A stretch of 64,000 bases of DNA from Streptomyces sp. NRRL B-1347 (lineage in GTDB: Bacteria; Actinomycetota; Actinomycetes; Streptomycetales; Streptomycetaceae), in the NCBI RefSeq assembly GCF_000720325.1, contig NZ_JOJM01000014.1, forward strand, positions 1-64,000, given 5' to 3'. The notes below the pieces were generated by a model. The model had not been told where the DNA came from, did no database searches, and saw only the letters and a list, made by a program, of their open reading frames with translations. The position numbers were made by a program, and so were the translations under genes. Position 1 is the stretch's first letter, and each line of letters starts with the position of its first letter. Below are positions 17,136 through 25,911 of the stretch, piece after piece.

Positions 17136-17948
17136 TCAGTCCGCCCGCTTCGTGCGGCGCTTTCCGATCAGCATTCCTGCCAGTACGAGAACGACGGCGA
17201 TGAGGAACATCGCCGTACCGATCACATTGATCTGAACGGGCGTACCCCGCTGCGCGGATCCCCAGACGAACATGGGGAAGGTCACAGTCGATCCGGCGTT
17301 GAAGTTCGTGATGATGAAATCGTCGAAGGAGAGCGCGAAGGCGAGCAGCGCGCCCGCCGCGATGCCGGGTGCCGCGATCGGCAGCGTGACCCGCAGGAAG
17401 GTCTGCACGGGCCCGGCGTAGAGGTCCTGCGCGGCCTGTTCGAGGCGCGGGTCCATCGACATCACGCGCGCCTTCACCGCGGTCACCACGAAGCTCAGGC
17501 AGAACATGATGTGCGCTATCAGGACGGTCCAGAAGCCGAGCTGCGCCCCCATGTTGAGGAACAGCGTGAGCAGCGAGGCGGCCATGACGACCTCGGGCAT
17601 CGCCATGGGCAGGAAGATCAGCGAGCTCACGGCACCGCGCGCCCGGAAGCGGTAGCGCACGAGCGCGAAGGCGATCATCGTGCCGAGCGCGGTGGCGCCG
17701 AGCGTCGCCCAGAACGCGATCTGCAGGCTGATGGAGAGCGAGCCGCACATGTCGGCGACGCCGCACGGGTCCTGCCAGGCGTCGGTCGAGAACTCCTGCC
17801 AGGAGTAGTTGAAACGGCCTTTCGGCTTGTTGAAGGAGAAGACCGTGACGACGACGTTGGGCAGCAGGAGATAGCCGAGCGTGAGGAGCCCGAAGATGAC
17901 GACGAGGTTCCGGCGCAGCCAGCGGCCACATGCGATGAACGGGCCCAT
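17136..17948 (-). CDS. potC: Spermidine/putrescine ABC transporter permease, PotC type
   Basis: Inner-membrane permease of 270 residues with about six predicted helices. The cytoplasmic EAA loop that docks the ATPase is visible as EQAAQDLYAGPVQTFLRV (about residues 173-190). The PotC-type ending FDDFIITNF precedes the last helices. It overlaps potB by one base (TGATG), so the order is potD-potA-potB-potC on the minus strand with coupled translation. It forms the membrane channel with PotB. Confidence 0.93.
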   Translation of the reverse strand: MGPFIACGRWLRRNLVVIFGLLTLGYLLLPNVVVTVFSFNKPKGRFNYSWQEFSTDAWQDPCGVADMCGSLSISLQIAFWATLGATALGTMIAFALVRYRFRARGAVSSLIFLPMAMPEVVMAASLLTLFLNMGAQLGFWTVLIAHIMFCLSFVVTAVKARVMSMDPRLEQAAQDLYAGPVQTFLRVTLPIAAPGIAAGALLAFALSFDDFIITNFNAGSTVTFPMFVWGSAQRGTPVQINVIGTAMFLIAVVLVLAGMLIGKRRTKRAD

Positions 17949-18874
17949 CAGACCAGATCCTCCGTCCCCGACTTGCGGATGTAGAACGTCACCATGATCA
18001 GAATGGCGGCCATCAGGATGAAAGAGAGCGCGGCCGCCGTCGGGTAATCCAGAATGCGCAGGAACTGCGTCTGAATGACGTTTCCGACCATGCGCGTGTC
18101 GGTGGAGCCGAGCAGATCGGCGTTCACGTAGTCACCGGCGGCCGGAATGAAGGTGAGCAGCGTGCCGGAGACGACACCCGGCATCGACAGCGGGAAGGTG
18201 ACCTTGCGGAAGGTCGTGGAGGGCCGCGCGTAGAGGTCGCCCGCAGCCTCGTGCAGCCGGGGGTCGATGCGCTCCAGGGACGTGTAGAGCGGCAGGATCA
18301 TGAACGGCAGGAAGTTGTACGTGAGTCCGCAGACCACGGCGAGCGGTGTGGCGAGGACGCGGTCGCCGTCGGTGGCGCCGAGCCAGTTGGTGACGTCCAG
18401 GACGTGCAGCGTGTTCAGGGCGCCGACGACGGGCCCGCCGTCCGCGAGGATCGTCTTCCAGGCGAGCGTCCGGATGAGGAAGCTGGTGAAGAACGGCGCG
18501 ATGACGAGCACCAGGACCAGATTGCGCCAGCGGCCCGCGCGGAACGCGATGAGGTACGCCAGCGGATAGCCGAGCAGCAGGCACAGGACCGTGGCGGCCC
18601 CCGCGTACAGGACCGAGCGCAGGAACTGCGGCCAGTAGTCGCCGAGCGCGTCCCAGTAGGTGGCGAAGTGCCAGGTGACCTTGTAGCCCTCTTCGAGGGA
18701 GCCGGTCTGCACGGACGTCGAGGCCTGGTAGACCAGCGGCAGGGCGAAGAAGACGAGCAGCCACAGGATGCCGGGGAGCAGCAGCCAGTAGGGCACGAGG
18801 CGGCCGCGCCTGCGGGGCTTCGCGGGGGCCGGGGCGGGGGCGTCCTCGACGGGCGCCGCGACGGGGGCGGTCAC
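17948..18874 (-). CDS. potB: Spermidine/putrescine ABC transporter permease, PotB type
   Basis: Permease of 308 residues. A short Ala/Pro-rich cytoplasmic leader is followed by six predicted helices, starting with WLLLPGILWLLVFF. The EAA loop reads HEAAGDLYARPSTTFRKV (about 225-242), and PAAGDYVNADLLG is typical of PotB. GTG 18874 overlaps the potA stop by 4 nt (GTGA). It pairs with PotC, and the ATPase PotA drives the pump. Confidence 0.93.
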   Translation of the reverse strand: MTAPVAAPVEDAPAPAPAKPRRRGRLVPYWLLLPGILWLLVFFALPLVYQASTSVQTGSLEEGYKVTWHFATYWDALGDYWPQFLRSVLYAGAATVLCLLLGYPLAYLIAFRAGRWRNLVLVLVIAPFFTSFLIRTLAWKTILADGGPVVGALNTLHVLDVTNWLGATDGDRVLATPLAVVCGLTYNFLPFMILPLYTSLERIDPRLHEAAGDLYARPSTTFRKVTFPLSMPGVVSGTLLTFIPAAGDYVNADLLGSTDTRMVGNVIQTQFLRILDYPTAAALSFILMAAILIMVTFYIRKSGTEDLV

Positions 18875-20016
18875 GCGTCCTCCTCGACCTTCTCGACGCC
18901 CGCGTCGACATCCTGGTCGGCGTCGAGGCCGAAGGTGTGGGCGGGGTTCCAGTGCAGGACGACGTCGGCGCCGGGGGTCAGCCGAGTGTCGCGCTCGATG
19001 TTCTGCGCGTACACCTCGAAGGCGTCGCAGACGGGGCTGTCGATGACGTACTGCGTCGAGACGCCGATGAAGCTGGAGGCGACGACGCGGCCGGTGATGC
19101 GGTTGCGGCCGTCGGGGACGGTGCCCGCGTCGTCGGCGTGGGTGAGGGCGATCTTCTCGGGGCGCACCCCGACGAGGACCTTGCCGCCGGAGCCGGTCGC
19201 GGCGCCGCATCGCGCCCTGGGCAGCAGCAGTTTGCCGTCGCCCGCCTTGAGGACCACGTCGTCGCCGCTGACCGAGTCGACCTCGGCCGCGATGAAGTTG
19301 GAGGTGCCGAGGAAGTTGGCGACGAAGGTGGTGCGCGGGTTCTCGTACAGCTCGGCGGGGGCGCCCTGCTGCTCGACGCGGCCGCCGTTCATCACGGCGA
19401 CCGTGTCGGCCATGGTCATGGCCTCCTCCTGGTCGTGCGTGACGTGCACGAAGGTGATGCCGACCTCGGTCTGGATGCGCTTGAGCTCCAGCTGCATCTG
19501 GCGGCGCAGCTTCAGGTCGAGGGCGCCGAGCGGCTCGTCGAGGAGCAGCACCTTGGGGTGGTTGATGAGCGCGCGGGCCACGGCGACGCGCTGCTGCTGG
19601 CCGCCGGAGAGCTGGTGCGGCTTCTTGCGGGCCTGCTCGCCGAGCTGGACGAGGTCCAGCATGTCGCCGACCTGCTTCTTCACCGACTTGATGCCGCGCC
19701 TGCGCAGGCCGAAGGCGACGTTCTCGAAGATGTCGAGGTGCGGGAAGAGCGCGTACGACTGGAAGACCGTGTTCACGGGCCGCTTGTAGGGCGGCAGCGC
19801 CGTGACGTCCTGCTCGCCCAGGCACACGGTGCCGGTGCTCGGCTCCTCCAGGCCCGCGATCATGCGCAGCGTGGTGGTCTTGCCGCAGCCGGACGCGCCG
19901 AGCAGGGCGTAGAACGAGCCCTGGGGCACGGTGAGGTCGAGCGGGTGGACGGCGGTGAAGGAGCCGTAGGTCTTGCTGATCCCGGTCAGGCGGACGTCGC
20001 CGCTGGTTTCGGTCAT
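18871..20016 (-). CDS. potA: Spermidine/putrescine ABC transporter ATP-binding protein
   Basis: Cytoplasmic ATPase of 381 residues. Walker A is GASGCGKT (40-47), with a Q-loop in VFQSYALF, signature LSGGQQQR, Walker B VLLLDEP and switch His in VTHDQEEA. The C-terminal ~140 residues form a TOBE-type regulatory domain (LVGVRPEKI). ATG 20016 has GGGAAG upstream; the longer frame is read-through of a Gly/Pro-rich leader. It is coupled by GTGA to potB. A 146-bp G-rich linker separates it from potD. Confidence 0.95.
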   Translation of the reverse strand: MTETSGDVRLTGISKTYGSFTAVHPLDLTVPQGSFYALLGASGCGKTTTLRMIAGLEEPSTGTVCLGEQDVTALPPYKRPVNTVFQSYALFPHLDIFENVAFGLRRRGIKSVKKQVGDMLDLVQLGEQARKKPHQLSGGQQQRVAVARALINHPKVLLLDEPLGALDLKLRRQMQLELKRIQTEVGITFVHVTHDQEEAMTMADTVAVMNGGRVEQQGAPAELYENPRTTFVANFLGTSNFIAAEVDSVSGDDVVLKAGDGKLLLPRARCGAATGSGGKVLVGVRPEKIALTHADDAGTVPDGRNRITGRVVASSFIGVSTQYVIDSPVCDAFEVYAQNIERDTRLTPGADVVLHWNPAHTFGLDADQDVDAGVEKVEEDA

Positions 20017-20162
20017 GAGTTCTTCCCAGGGGTGGTGAGCGGTCGGGACGGCGGGGGCCGTGAAGGGTGCCCAGGGGGCCGTGGGCGGGTCCGGGGGCGG
20101 CCCGTGGGGGGCGGAGGGGCCCGTGGCGGGCGGCGGGTCCGGAGGGGCCCGTGGGGGCGGGT
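20017..20162. repeat. G-rich low-complexity linker between potD and potA
   Basis: On the plus strand this 146-bp gap is dominated by G runs with repeated ggggcccgtgg-like words (around 20060-20155). On the transcribed strand it is therefore C-rich. No convincing gene lies in it. It may slow or attenuate transcription between the highly expressed binding protein and the transporter core. Confidence 0.45.
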
Positions 20163-21407
20163 TCAGGAACCCGTGAGCCGGGCGAACTTCTCCTCGTACG
20201 CCGTCTCTTCCTTCGGCGTGAGCGACCGGAAGGCGTGGGACTTCGCCGCCATCTCCTTGTCCGGCAGGATCAGCGGGTTCCGCGCCGCCTTGGGGTCGAT
20301 CTTGGCGAGCTCGTCGCGGACGCCGTCCACCGGGCACACGTAGTTGATGTACGCGGCGAGCCGGGCCGCGGGTCCGGGCTCGTAGTAGTAGTCGATGAGC
20401 CGCTCGGCGTTGCGCTTGTGGCGCGCCTTGTTGGGGATCAGCAGGTTGTCGGTGGACACGATGTAGCCGCTGTCCGGGATGGCGAACTCGATGTCGGGGT
20501 TGGCCAGTTTGAGCTGGACGACGTCACCGGCCCAGGCCACGCACGCGGCGAGGTCGCCCTTGTCGAGGTCGGCGGTGTAGTCGTTGCCGGTGAAGCGGCG
20601 GACCTGCCGCCGGTCGACGGCCTTCTGCAGCCGGGCGATCGCCGCGTCGAAGTCGTCGTCCTTGAAGGCGGCCGGATCCTTGCCCATGTCGAGCAGGGTC
20701 ATGCCAACGGTGTCGCGCATCTCGGAGAGGAACCCGACGCGCCCCTTGAGCTCCGGCTCGTCGAGCAGCTGCGAGACGGAGGTGATCTCCTTCCCGTCGG
20801 TCGCCTTCTTGTTGTACGCGATGACGGCGGAGATGCCGGTCCAGGGGTACGAGTACGCGCGTCCGGGGTCCCAGTCGGGCGAGCGGAACTGGGCGGACAG
20901 ATTGGCGTAGGCGTGCGGCAGCTGGGCCGCGTCGAGCTTCTGCACCCAGCCGAAGCGGATGAGCCGGGCCGCGAGCCAGTCGGTGACGCAGATGAGGTCG
21001 CGGCCGGTGTCCTGGCCCGCGGCGAGCTGCGGCTTGACCTTCCCGAAGAACTCGTTGTTGTCGTTGATGTCCTCGGTGTACTTGACCTTGATGCCGGTGC
21101 GCTCGGTGAACGCGTCGAGGGTGGGCCGCCGCTCGTCGTCGTCCACGTCCATGTACTCGGTCCAGTTGGAGAAGTTCACGCGCTTCTCCTCGGCCGAGCG
21201 GTCCTCGGCGGCGATGCCGCCCGAGCCCTTGCCCGCGGCGGGGATGCCGCAGGCGCTCAGGGCGCCGAGCCCGCCCGCGGCGAGGACGCCGCCGCCCGAG
21301 GCGCGGAGGAGTGAGCGGCGGGTGAGCGCGGCCCGGCCGCCGGTCAGGCCGCGCCGCAGGGCGGCCCGCTGGGCCGGGGAGAGGCGGTCGGGCTCGTACT
21401 GCTCCAT
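20163..21407 (-). CDS. potD: Polyamine-binding lipoprotein of the PotABCD transporter
   Basis: Extracellular solute-binding protein of 414 residues. The N-terminus carries a twin-arginine-like signal (LTRRSLLRASGG) ending in lipobox LSAC near residue 53, so it is probably exported folded and lipid-anchored. PotD hallmarks are FSNWTEYM, DINDNNEFFGK and PYPWTGISAVIAYNK-type substrate-cleft stretches. It is the first gene of potDABC. A paralogue lies at 28642-29814. A strong hairpin at 21456-21483 separates it from the upstream aldehyde dehydrogenase; read-through may still join them. Confidence 0.93.
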   Translation of the reverse strand: MEQYEPDRLSPAQRAALRRGLTGGRAALTRRSLLRASGGGVLAAGGLGALSACGIPAAGKGSGGIAAEDRSAEEKRVNFSNWTEYMDVDDDERRPTLDAFTERTGIKVKYTEDINDNNEFFGKVKPQLAAGQDTGRDLICVTDWLAARLIRFGWVQKLDAAQLPHAYANLSAQFRSPDWDPGRAYSYPWTGISAVIAYNKKATDGKEITSVSQLLDEPELKGRVGFLSEMRDTVGMTLLDMGKDPAAFKDDDFDAAIARLQKAVDRRQVRRFTGNDYTADLDKGDLAACVAWAGDVVQLKLANPDIEFAIPDSGYIVSTDNLLIPNKARHKRNAERLIDYYYEPGPAARLAAYINYVCPVDGVRDELAKIDPKAARNPLILPDKEMAAKSHAFRSLTPKEETAYEEKFARLTGS

Positions 21408-21455
21408 GCGCTGGTCTGCCCTTTCGGGAGGGTCCCTTGCGGGAGGGTGAGGGGG

Positions 21456-21483
21456 CGGGCGCCGCCCGGTCTCGCGGCGCCCG
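21456..21483 (-). terminator. Hairpin between the aldehyde dehydrogenase gene and potD
   Basis: A 10-bp perfect stem (21456-21465 with 21474-21483) with an 8-nt loop lies 13 bp past the stop of the upstream gene. It is a terminator or attenuator. Confidence 0.6.
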
Positions 21484-21495
21484 GGCCCGTGCTGA

Positions 21496-23022
21496 CTATC
21501 GGTCCCCGAAGATCGTGCGGTGCCAGTCCTTCCTGGCCACCGCGGTGTTGTCGAACATGACGTGCTTGATCTGCGTGTACTCCTCGAAGGAGTAGGCGGA
21601 CATGTCCTTGCCGTAGCCGGAGGCCTTGTACCCGCCGTGCGGCATCTCGCTGAGGATCGGGATGTGGTCGTTCACCCAGACGCACCCGGCCTTGATCTCG
21701 CGCGTGGCGCGGCCCGCCCGGAACACGTCGTGGGTCCAGGCGGACGCGGCCAGCCCGTACGGCGTGTCGTTGGCGAGCCGGATGCCCTCGTCGTCGCCGT
21801 CGAAGGGCAGCACGACGAGCACGGGCCCGAAGATCTCCGCCTGCACGGCCTCGCTGTCCTGCGCGGCGTCCGTGATCAGCGTGGGCTTGTAGTACGCGCC
21901 CGGGTGCTCGGGGGCCTCGCCGCCGGTGACCACGCGCGCGTAGCCGCGGGCCCGCTCGACGAAGCCGGCGACCCGGTCGCGGTGGGCGTGCGAGATGAGC
22001 GGGCCGAGGTCGGTGGACGGGTCGCAGGGGTCGCCGAGCCGCACGGTCGCCATCAGCTCTGCGACCCCGGCGACGAAGGCGTCGTACAGCGGCCGCTGGA
22101 CGTAGGCGCGGGTGGCGGCCGTGCAGTCCTGGCCGGTGTTGATCAGGGCGCCCGCGACGGCGCCGTGCACGGCGGACTCCAGGTCGGCGTCGTCGAACAC
22201 GACGAACGGCGCCTTGCCGCCGAGCTCCAGGTGCAGCCGCTTGACGGTGGCGGTGGCGACCTCGGCGACCCGCTTGCCGACGCCGGTGGAGCCGGTGAAG
22301 GAGGTCATGGCCACGTCGGGGTGGCCCACGAGGTGCTCACCGGCGTCGCGGCCCGCCCCGGTGACGACGTTGACCACCCCGTCCGGGATCCCGGCGGCGG
22401 TCGCCGCCCGCGCGAACATCAGCGAGGTGAGCGGCGTCAGCTCGGAGGGCTTGAGGACGATGGTGTTCCCGGCGGCGATGGCGGGGAGCACCTTCCAGGC
22501 GGCCATCTGGAGGGGGTAGTTCCAGGGCGCGATGGACCCCACGACGCCGATGGCCTCGCGGCGCACGTACGAGGTGTGGTCGCCGCCGTCGTACTCCCCC
22601 GCGGACTGGCCCTGGAGGTGGCGGGCCGCGCCCGCGAAGAAGGCGGTGTTGTCGATGGTGCCCGGGACGTCGAACTCGCGGCTCAGCTTGATCGGCTTGC
22701 CGCACTGGACGGTCTCCGCGCGGGCCAGGTCCTCGGCGCGTGCGGACAGTTCGGCGGCGAAGCGGTGCATCGCGTCGGAGCGCTCGCCGGGGCTCGCGCC
22801 CGACCAGCCGGGGAACGCGGCGCGCGCGGCGGCCACGGCCGCGTCCACGTCCTCGGCGCCCGCCAGCTCGTAGCCGAGCACCTCCTCGCCCGTGGCCGGG
22901 TCCACGACCGCGTGGTGCTGCCCCGAGGTGCCGCGGGTGAGCCGCCCCGCGATGTACTGCGCGCCGTCCGCGAAGTGCTCCCGCGCCGGAAAGAACTGGT
23001 CGCGCGCCTGGAATGTGTGCAT
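21496..23022 (-). CDS. Gamma-aminobutyraldehyde/betaine-aldehyde-type dehydrogenase
   Basis: NAD-dependent aldehyde dehydrogenase of 508 residues. The active site shows APWNYPLQ (Asn), LELGGKAPF (Glu) and the nucleophile in NTGQDCTAATR. The C-terminus SGYGKDMSAYSFEEYTQIKH is the pattern of aminoaldehyde dehydrogenases such as PatD. ATG 23022 follows GGAGGAG; the longer frame runs through the promoter. It heads the polyamine transporter-oxidase cluster, so its substrate is probably the aminoaldehyde made from putrescine. An inverted repeat (23120-23155) lies about 100 bp upstream and may be an operator. A second such enzyme is at 29916-31352. Confidence 0.92.
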   Translation of the reverse strand: MHTFQARDQFFPAREHFADGAQYIAGRLTRGTSGQHHAVVDPATGEEVLGYELAGAEDVDAAVAAARAAFPGWSGASPGERSDAMHRFAAELSARAEDLARAETVQCGKPIKLSREFDVPGTIDNTAFFAGAARHLQGQSAGEYDGGDHTSYVRREAIGVVGSIAPWNYPLQMAAWKVLPAIAAGNTIVLKPSELTPLTSLMFARAATAAGIPDGVVNVVTGAGRDAGEHLVGHPDVAMTSFTGSTGVGKRVAEVATATVKRLHLELGGKAPFVVFDDADLESAVHGAVAGALINTGQDCTAATRAYVQRPLYDAFVAGVAELMATVRLGDPCDPSTDLGPLISHAHRDRVAGFVERARGYARVVTGGEAPEHPGAYYKPTLITDAAQDSEAVQAEIFGPVLVVLPFDGDDEGIRLANDTPYGLAASAWTHDVFRAGRATREIKAGCVWVNDHIPILSEMPHGGYKASGYGKDMSAYSFEEYTQIKHVMFDNTAVARKDWHRTIFGDR

Positions 23023-23119
23023 GCCGCTCTCCTCCGCCGCCCGGCCCCGATGAGGGAGCGGCGTAGTTCCAGATCGATTTGAGTGCCGATCCTGACAGAG
23101 GGTCGATAGTCCAACAAGT

Positions 23120-23155
23120 GATTCCGTAGTTGCCTTTTGGTTAAGCGACGGAATC
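23120..23155. promoter_or_regulatory. Inverted repeat, candidate operator upstream of the polyamine operon
   Basis: GATTCCGT (23120-23127) and ACGGAATC (23148-23155) form a perfect 8-bp inverted repeat around a 20-nt AT-richer centre. It lies in the 205-bp gap between the minus-strand aldehyde dehydrogenase and the plus-strand NADAR gene, so it could act on either promoter. The binding protein is unknown; Lrp-type or PucR-type regulators of this window are candidates. Confidence 0.5.
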
Positions 23156-23227
23156 TGTCGACCAGGTGTCGAGTCGCCCCGGAAAAGGACGGACGGAATG
23201 TCCGTGGCGCGTGCCAGGGTGGCGTGC

Positions 23228-23839
23228 ATGAGCGAGATCACGGGGGCGGACACGCGGCCGGGCACACGTTCCGCCCCGCGTTCCGGCACGGACGACATCC
23301 GATCGGTGGCAGCCCTGACGGCCGCGCTGGCGGCGGGACGGCGCGTGAAGTACGTGCACTTCTGGGGCCACACCCCGCGCCGCGACGGCACCCTCGGCGC
23401 GAGCTGCTTCAGTCAGTGGTGGCCGTCGCCGTTCACCGTCGACGGGGTCGCGTACGCGACGGCGGAGCACTGGATGATGGCGGCCAAGGCCCGCTTGTTC
23501 GAGGACGCCGAGGCCGAGCGCGCGGTCCTCGCGTCCCGCACGCCCGCGGAGGCGAAGCGGGCCGGGCGGCTCGTGCGCGGCTTCGACCAGGCCGTGTGGG
23601 AGCGGGAGCGGTTCTCCGTGGTGGCCGAGGGCAGCGAGCACAAGTTCGCCTCCGACCCCGCGCTCCGGGCGTACCTGGTCGGCACCGGCGAGCGCGTCCT
23701 GGTCGAGGCCAGCCCCGTCGACCCGGTGTGGGGCATCGGCCTCGCCGCGGACGACCCCCGGTCGGACGACCCCACCACCTGGCGCGGCACGAACCTCTTG
23801 GGCTTCGCCCTGATGACAGCGAGAGAACGCCTGCGCTGA
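23228..23839 (+). CDS. NADAR-family protein (YbiA-like)
   Basis: A 203-residue stand-alone NADAR domain. This fold occurs in E. coli YbiA and in proteins tied to NAD/ADP-ribose and riboflavin-intermediate metabolism; recent work on the family describes N-glycosidase activity on ADP-ribosylated nucleic acid. Family blocks seen are VHFWGHTP near the start, CFSQWWPSPFTVDG, TAEHWMMAAKA and the C-terminal block EASPVDPVWGIGL followed by WRGTNLLGFAL. ATG 23228 is chosen; an ATG at 23198 with AGGA upstream would add ten residues. It diverges from the aldehyde dehydrogenase and is followed directly by a 99-bp dispersed repeat. Confidence 0.85.
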   Translation: MSEITGADTRPGTRSAPRSGTDDIRSVAALTAALAAGRRVKYVHFWGHTPRRDGTLGASCFSQWWPSPFTVDGVAYATAEHWMMAAKARLFEDAEAERAVLASRTPAEAKRAGRLVRGFDQAVWERERFSVVAEGSEHKFASDPALRAYLVGTGERVLVEASPVDPVWGIGLAADDPRSDDPTTWRGTNLLGFALMTARERLR

Positions 23840-23876
23840 GCCTCAGTGCGGACACCCGGCCCGCCTGCGCTGCCCC

Positions 23877-23975
23877 CCGCTGTGGGCAATCGTCCCGCAG
23901 GGCGAGTGGGGCATCCCCTGCTCGAGCGAAGCCGAGAGCTTGGGGAGGGGTGGGCACAGCCCACAGGTGCCGCTC
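23877..23975 (+). repeat. 99-bp dispersed repeat, copy 1
   Basis: This segment is about 97% identical to 37428-37526, with three or so differences. It carries terminal inverted words CTGTGGGC near its left end and GCCCACAG near its right end, plus internal short palindromes around ggggcatcccc and gctcgagc. It lies 38 bp after the NADAR stop in intergenic sequence. It looks like a small non-coding mobile or REP-like element. Confidence 0.75.
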
Positions 23976-24106
23976 AGCCGGAAAGCCGGGCCGAGCGCAG
24001 CGCAGCCCCCTGCCCAGGCCCCGCGCCCCCGGCCCCGTGTCTACGATGACCCGGACCCCACGCGGGTCACCCGATCAGCCGATCAGCCTTGTTCCGGGGA
24101 GGAACC

Positions 24107-25153
24107 ATGACCGACACCACCGCATCCCGAGCTGGAAGCTTCATCGCAGGTCTGCCCAAGGCGGAGCTGCACGTCCACCACGTCGGCTCGGCCTCCCCCC
24201 GCATCGTCTCCGCCCTCGCCGCCCGCCACCCCGACTCCAAGGTGCCCACGGACCCCGAGGCCCTCGCCGACTACTTCACGTTCACGGACTTCGCGCACTT
24301 CGTCCAGGTGTACCTGTCCGTCGTCGACCTCATCCGCACCCCGGAGGACGTCCACCTCCTCACCTACGAGGTGGCCCGCGAGCTCGCCCGGCAGAACGTG
24401 CGCTACGCCGAGCTGACCATCACCCCGTTCTCCTCCACCCGCCGCGGCATCGACGAGCGCGCCTTCATGGCCGCCATCGAGGACGCCCGCAAGACGGCCG
24501 AGGCGGAGCTGAACGTGGTCCTGCGCTGGTGCTTCGACATCCCCGGCGAGGCGGGCCTGGTGTCGGCCGAGGAGACCGTGCGCCTCGCCACCACCGACGG
24601 CATCCGCCCCGAGGGCCTGGTCTCCTTCGGCCTCGGCGGCCCGGAGATCGGCGTACCGCGTCCGCAGTTCAAGCCGTACTTCGACCGCGCCATCGCCGCC
24701 GGCCTGCACTCCGTGCCGCACGCGGGCGAGACCACGGGCCCGGAGACGGTCTGGGACGCCCTGACGCACCTGCGCGCCGAGCGCATCGGCCACGGCACCA
24801 GCTCCGCCCGGGACCCGAAGCTCCTCGCGCACCTCGCGGAGCACCGCATCCCGCTGGAGGTCTGCCCGACGTCGAACATCGCGACGCGCGCGGTCGCCAC
24901 GATGGACGAGCACCCCCTGAAGCAGTTCGTGGACGCCGGGGTCGTCGTGACGATCAACTCCGACGACCCGCCGATGTTCGGCACGGACCTCAACAGCGAG
25001 TACGGCGTCGCCGCCCGCCTCCTCGACCTCGACGAGCGCGGCATAGCGGCCCTCGCGAAGAACGCCGTGGAGGTGTCCTTCCTCGACGAGGCGGGCAAGC
25101 AGCGCATCAGCGAGGAGATCGACGCGTACACGGAGGCGTGGCTGTCCCGCTGA
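24107..25153 (+). CDS. Adenosine deaminase-family amidohydrolase
   Basis: Zinc-dependent amidohydrolase (348 residues) of the adenosine/AMP deaminase family. Metal ligands are visible as His22 and His24 in ELHVHHVG, with HAGE (His and general-acid Glu) near residue 206, the IGHG block and Asp in INSDDPPMF. CPTSNIATR is also typical. The first block reads HVHHVG rather than the common HVHLEG/D. Adenosine is the default substrate, but related adenine-type or aminodeoxyfutalosine substrates cannot be excluded. GGGGAGGAACC precedes ATG 24107. It sits within the polyamine region but no direct link is evident. Confidence 0.88.
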   Translation: MTDTTASRAGSFIAGLPKAELHVHHVGSASPRIVSALAARHPDSKVPTDPEALADYFTFTDFAHFVQVYLSVVDLIRTPEDVHLLTYEVARELARQNVRYAELTITPFSSTRRGIDERAFMAAIEDARKTAEAELNVVLRWCFDIPGEAGLVSAEETVRLATTDGIRPEGLVSFGLGGPEIGVPRPQFKPYFDRAIAAGLHSVPHAGETTGPETVWDALTHLRAERIGHGTSSARDPKLLAHLAEHRIPLEVCPTSNIATRAVATMDEHPLKQFVDAGVVVTINSDDPPMFGTDLNSEYGVAARLLDLDERGIAALAKNAVEVSFLDEAGKQRISEEIDAYTEAWLSR

Positions 25154-25191
25154 GTACGTCCCCCGGGGGCCGCGGCCGTCACAATGAGCCC

Positions 25192-25911
25192 ATGCGCACC
25201 GTGACTGCCGTGGCCCACCGAGGCGACCCCTACCGCGTCCGTGAGAACACCCTGCCGTCCCTGCGTTCGGCGCTCGACCGGGGCGCGGACGCGGTCGAGA
25301 TCGACGTCCGCCTGACCGCCGACGGCGTCCCCGTGCTGCTGCACGACGCCACCCTCGACCGGCTGTGGGAGCACGACCGGCCGCTGGCCGCGCTCTCCGC
25401 CGCCGAGGTCAGGGGCGTCACCGAGGGCGGCGTACCCACGCTGGAAGAGGCGCTCAAGGAGACCGAAGGGCACCGCGTGCTCGTGGACCTGCCGGACCCG
25501 GACGCCTCGCGGGACACGGTCCGTACGGTCGTCGGCGTCATCGGCGAGTGCGGCGCGGCGGACCGCGTGTACTACTGCGCGGGCCCCGCCGCGACGCTCG
25601 CGGTGCGGGCCGCGGACCCGGCGGCGGAGATCGCGCTGACGTGGAAGACGCTCGCGCCGCCGCGCCCCGCGCTGCTCGCCGCGATCACGCCGCGCTGGCT
25701 CAACTACCGCTTTGGGCTTGTGAGTCGGGAACTCGCCGACCACGTCCACGCACAGGGCTACCTGATCTCCGCATGGACTGCCGACACCCGCCGCACCATG
25801 CGTAAGCTCGTGTCCCACGGAGTGGACTCGATCACCACCAACCGCATGGACGCGCTCGCCACCGTGCTGGGGCGGCGGGACCGGCGGACGGGGAAGGAAC
25901 CGCAGGCGTGA
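25192..25911 (+). CDS. Glycerophosphodiester phosphodiesterase
   Basis: GDPD-family enzyme (239 residues) hydrolysing glycerophosphodiesters to glycerol 3-phosphate and an alcohol. Catalytic features are HRG at residues 9-11 (AHRGDPYRVRENTL), the EIDVRLTADGVPVLLHD block with Glu, Asp and second His, and late LISAWTAD plus DSITTNR. No signal peptide, so it is cytoplasmic. The GTGA overlap with the downstream methyltransferase gene indicates a two-gene operon. ATG 25192 has only a weak ribosome site. Confidence 0.9.
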   Translation: MRTVTAVAHRGDPYRVRENTLPSLRSALDRGADAVEIDVRLTADGVPVLLHDATLDRLWEHDRPLAALSAAEVRGVTEGGVPTLEEALKETEGHRVLVDLPDPDASRDTVRTVVGVIGECGAADRVYYCAGPAATLAVRAADPAAEIALTWKTLAPPRPALLAAITPRWLNYRFGLVSRELADHVHAQGYLISAWTADTRRTMRKLVSHGVDSITTNRMDALATVLGRRDRRTGKEPQA

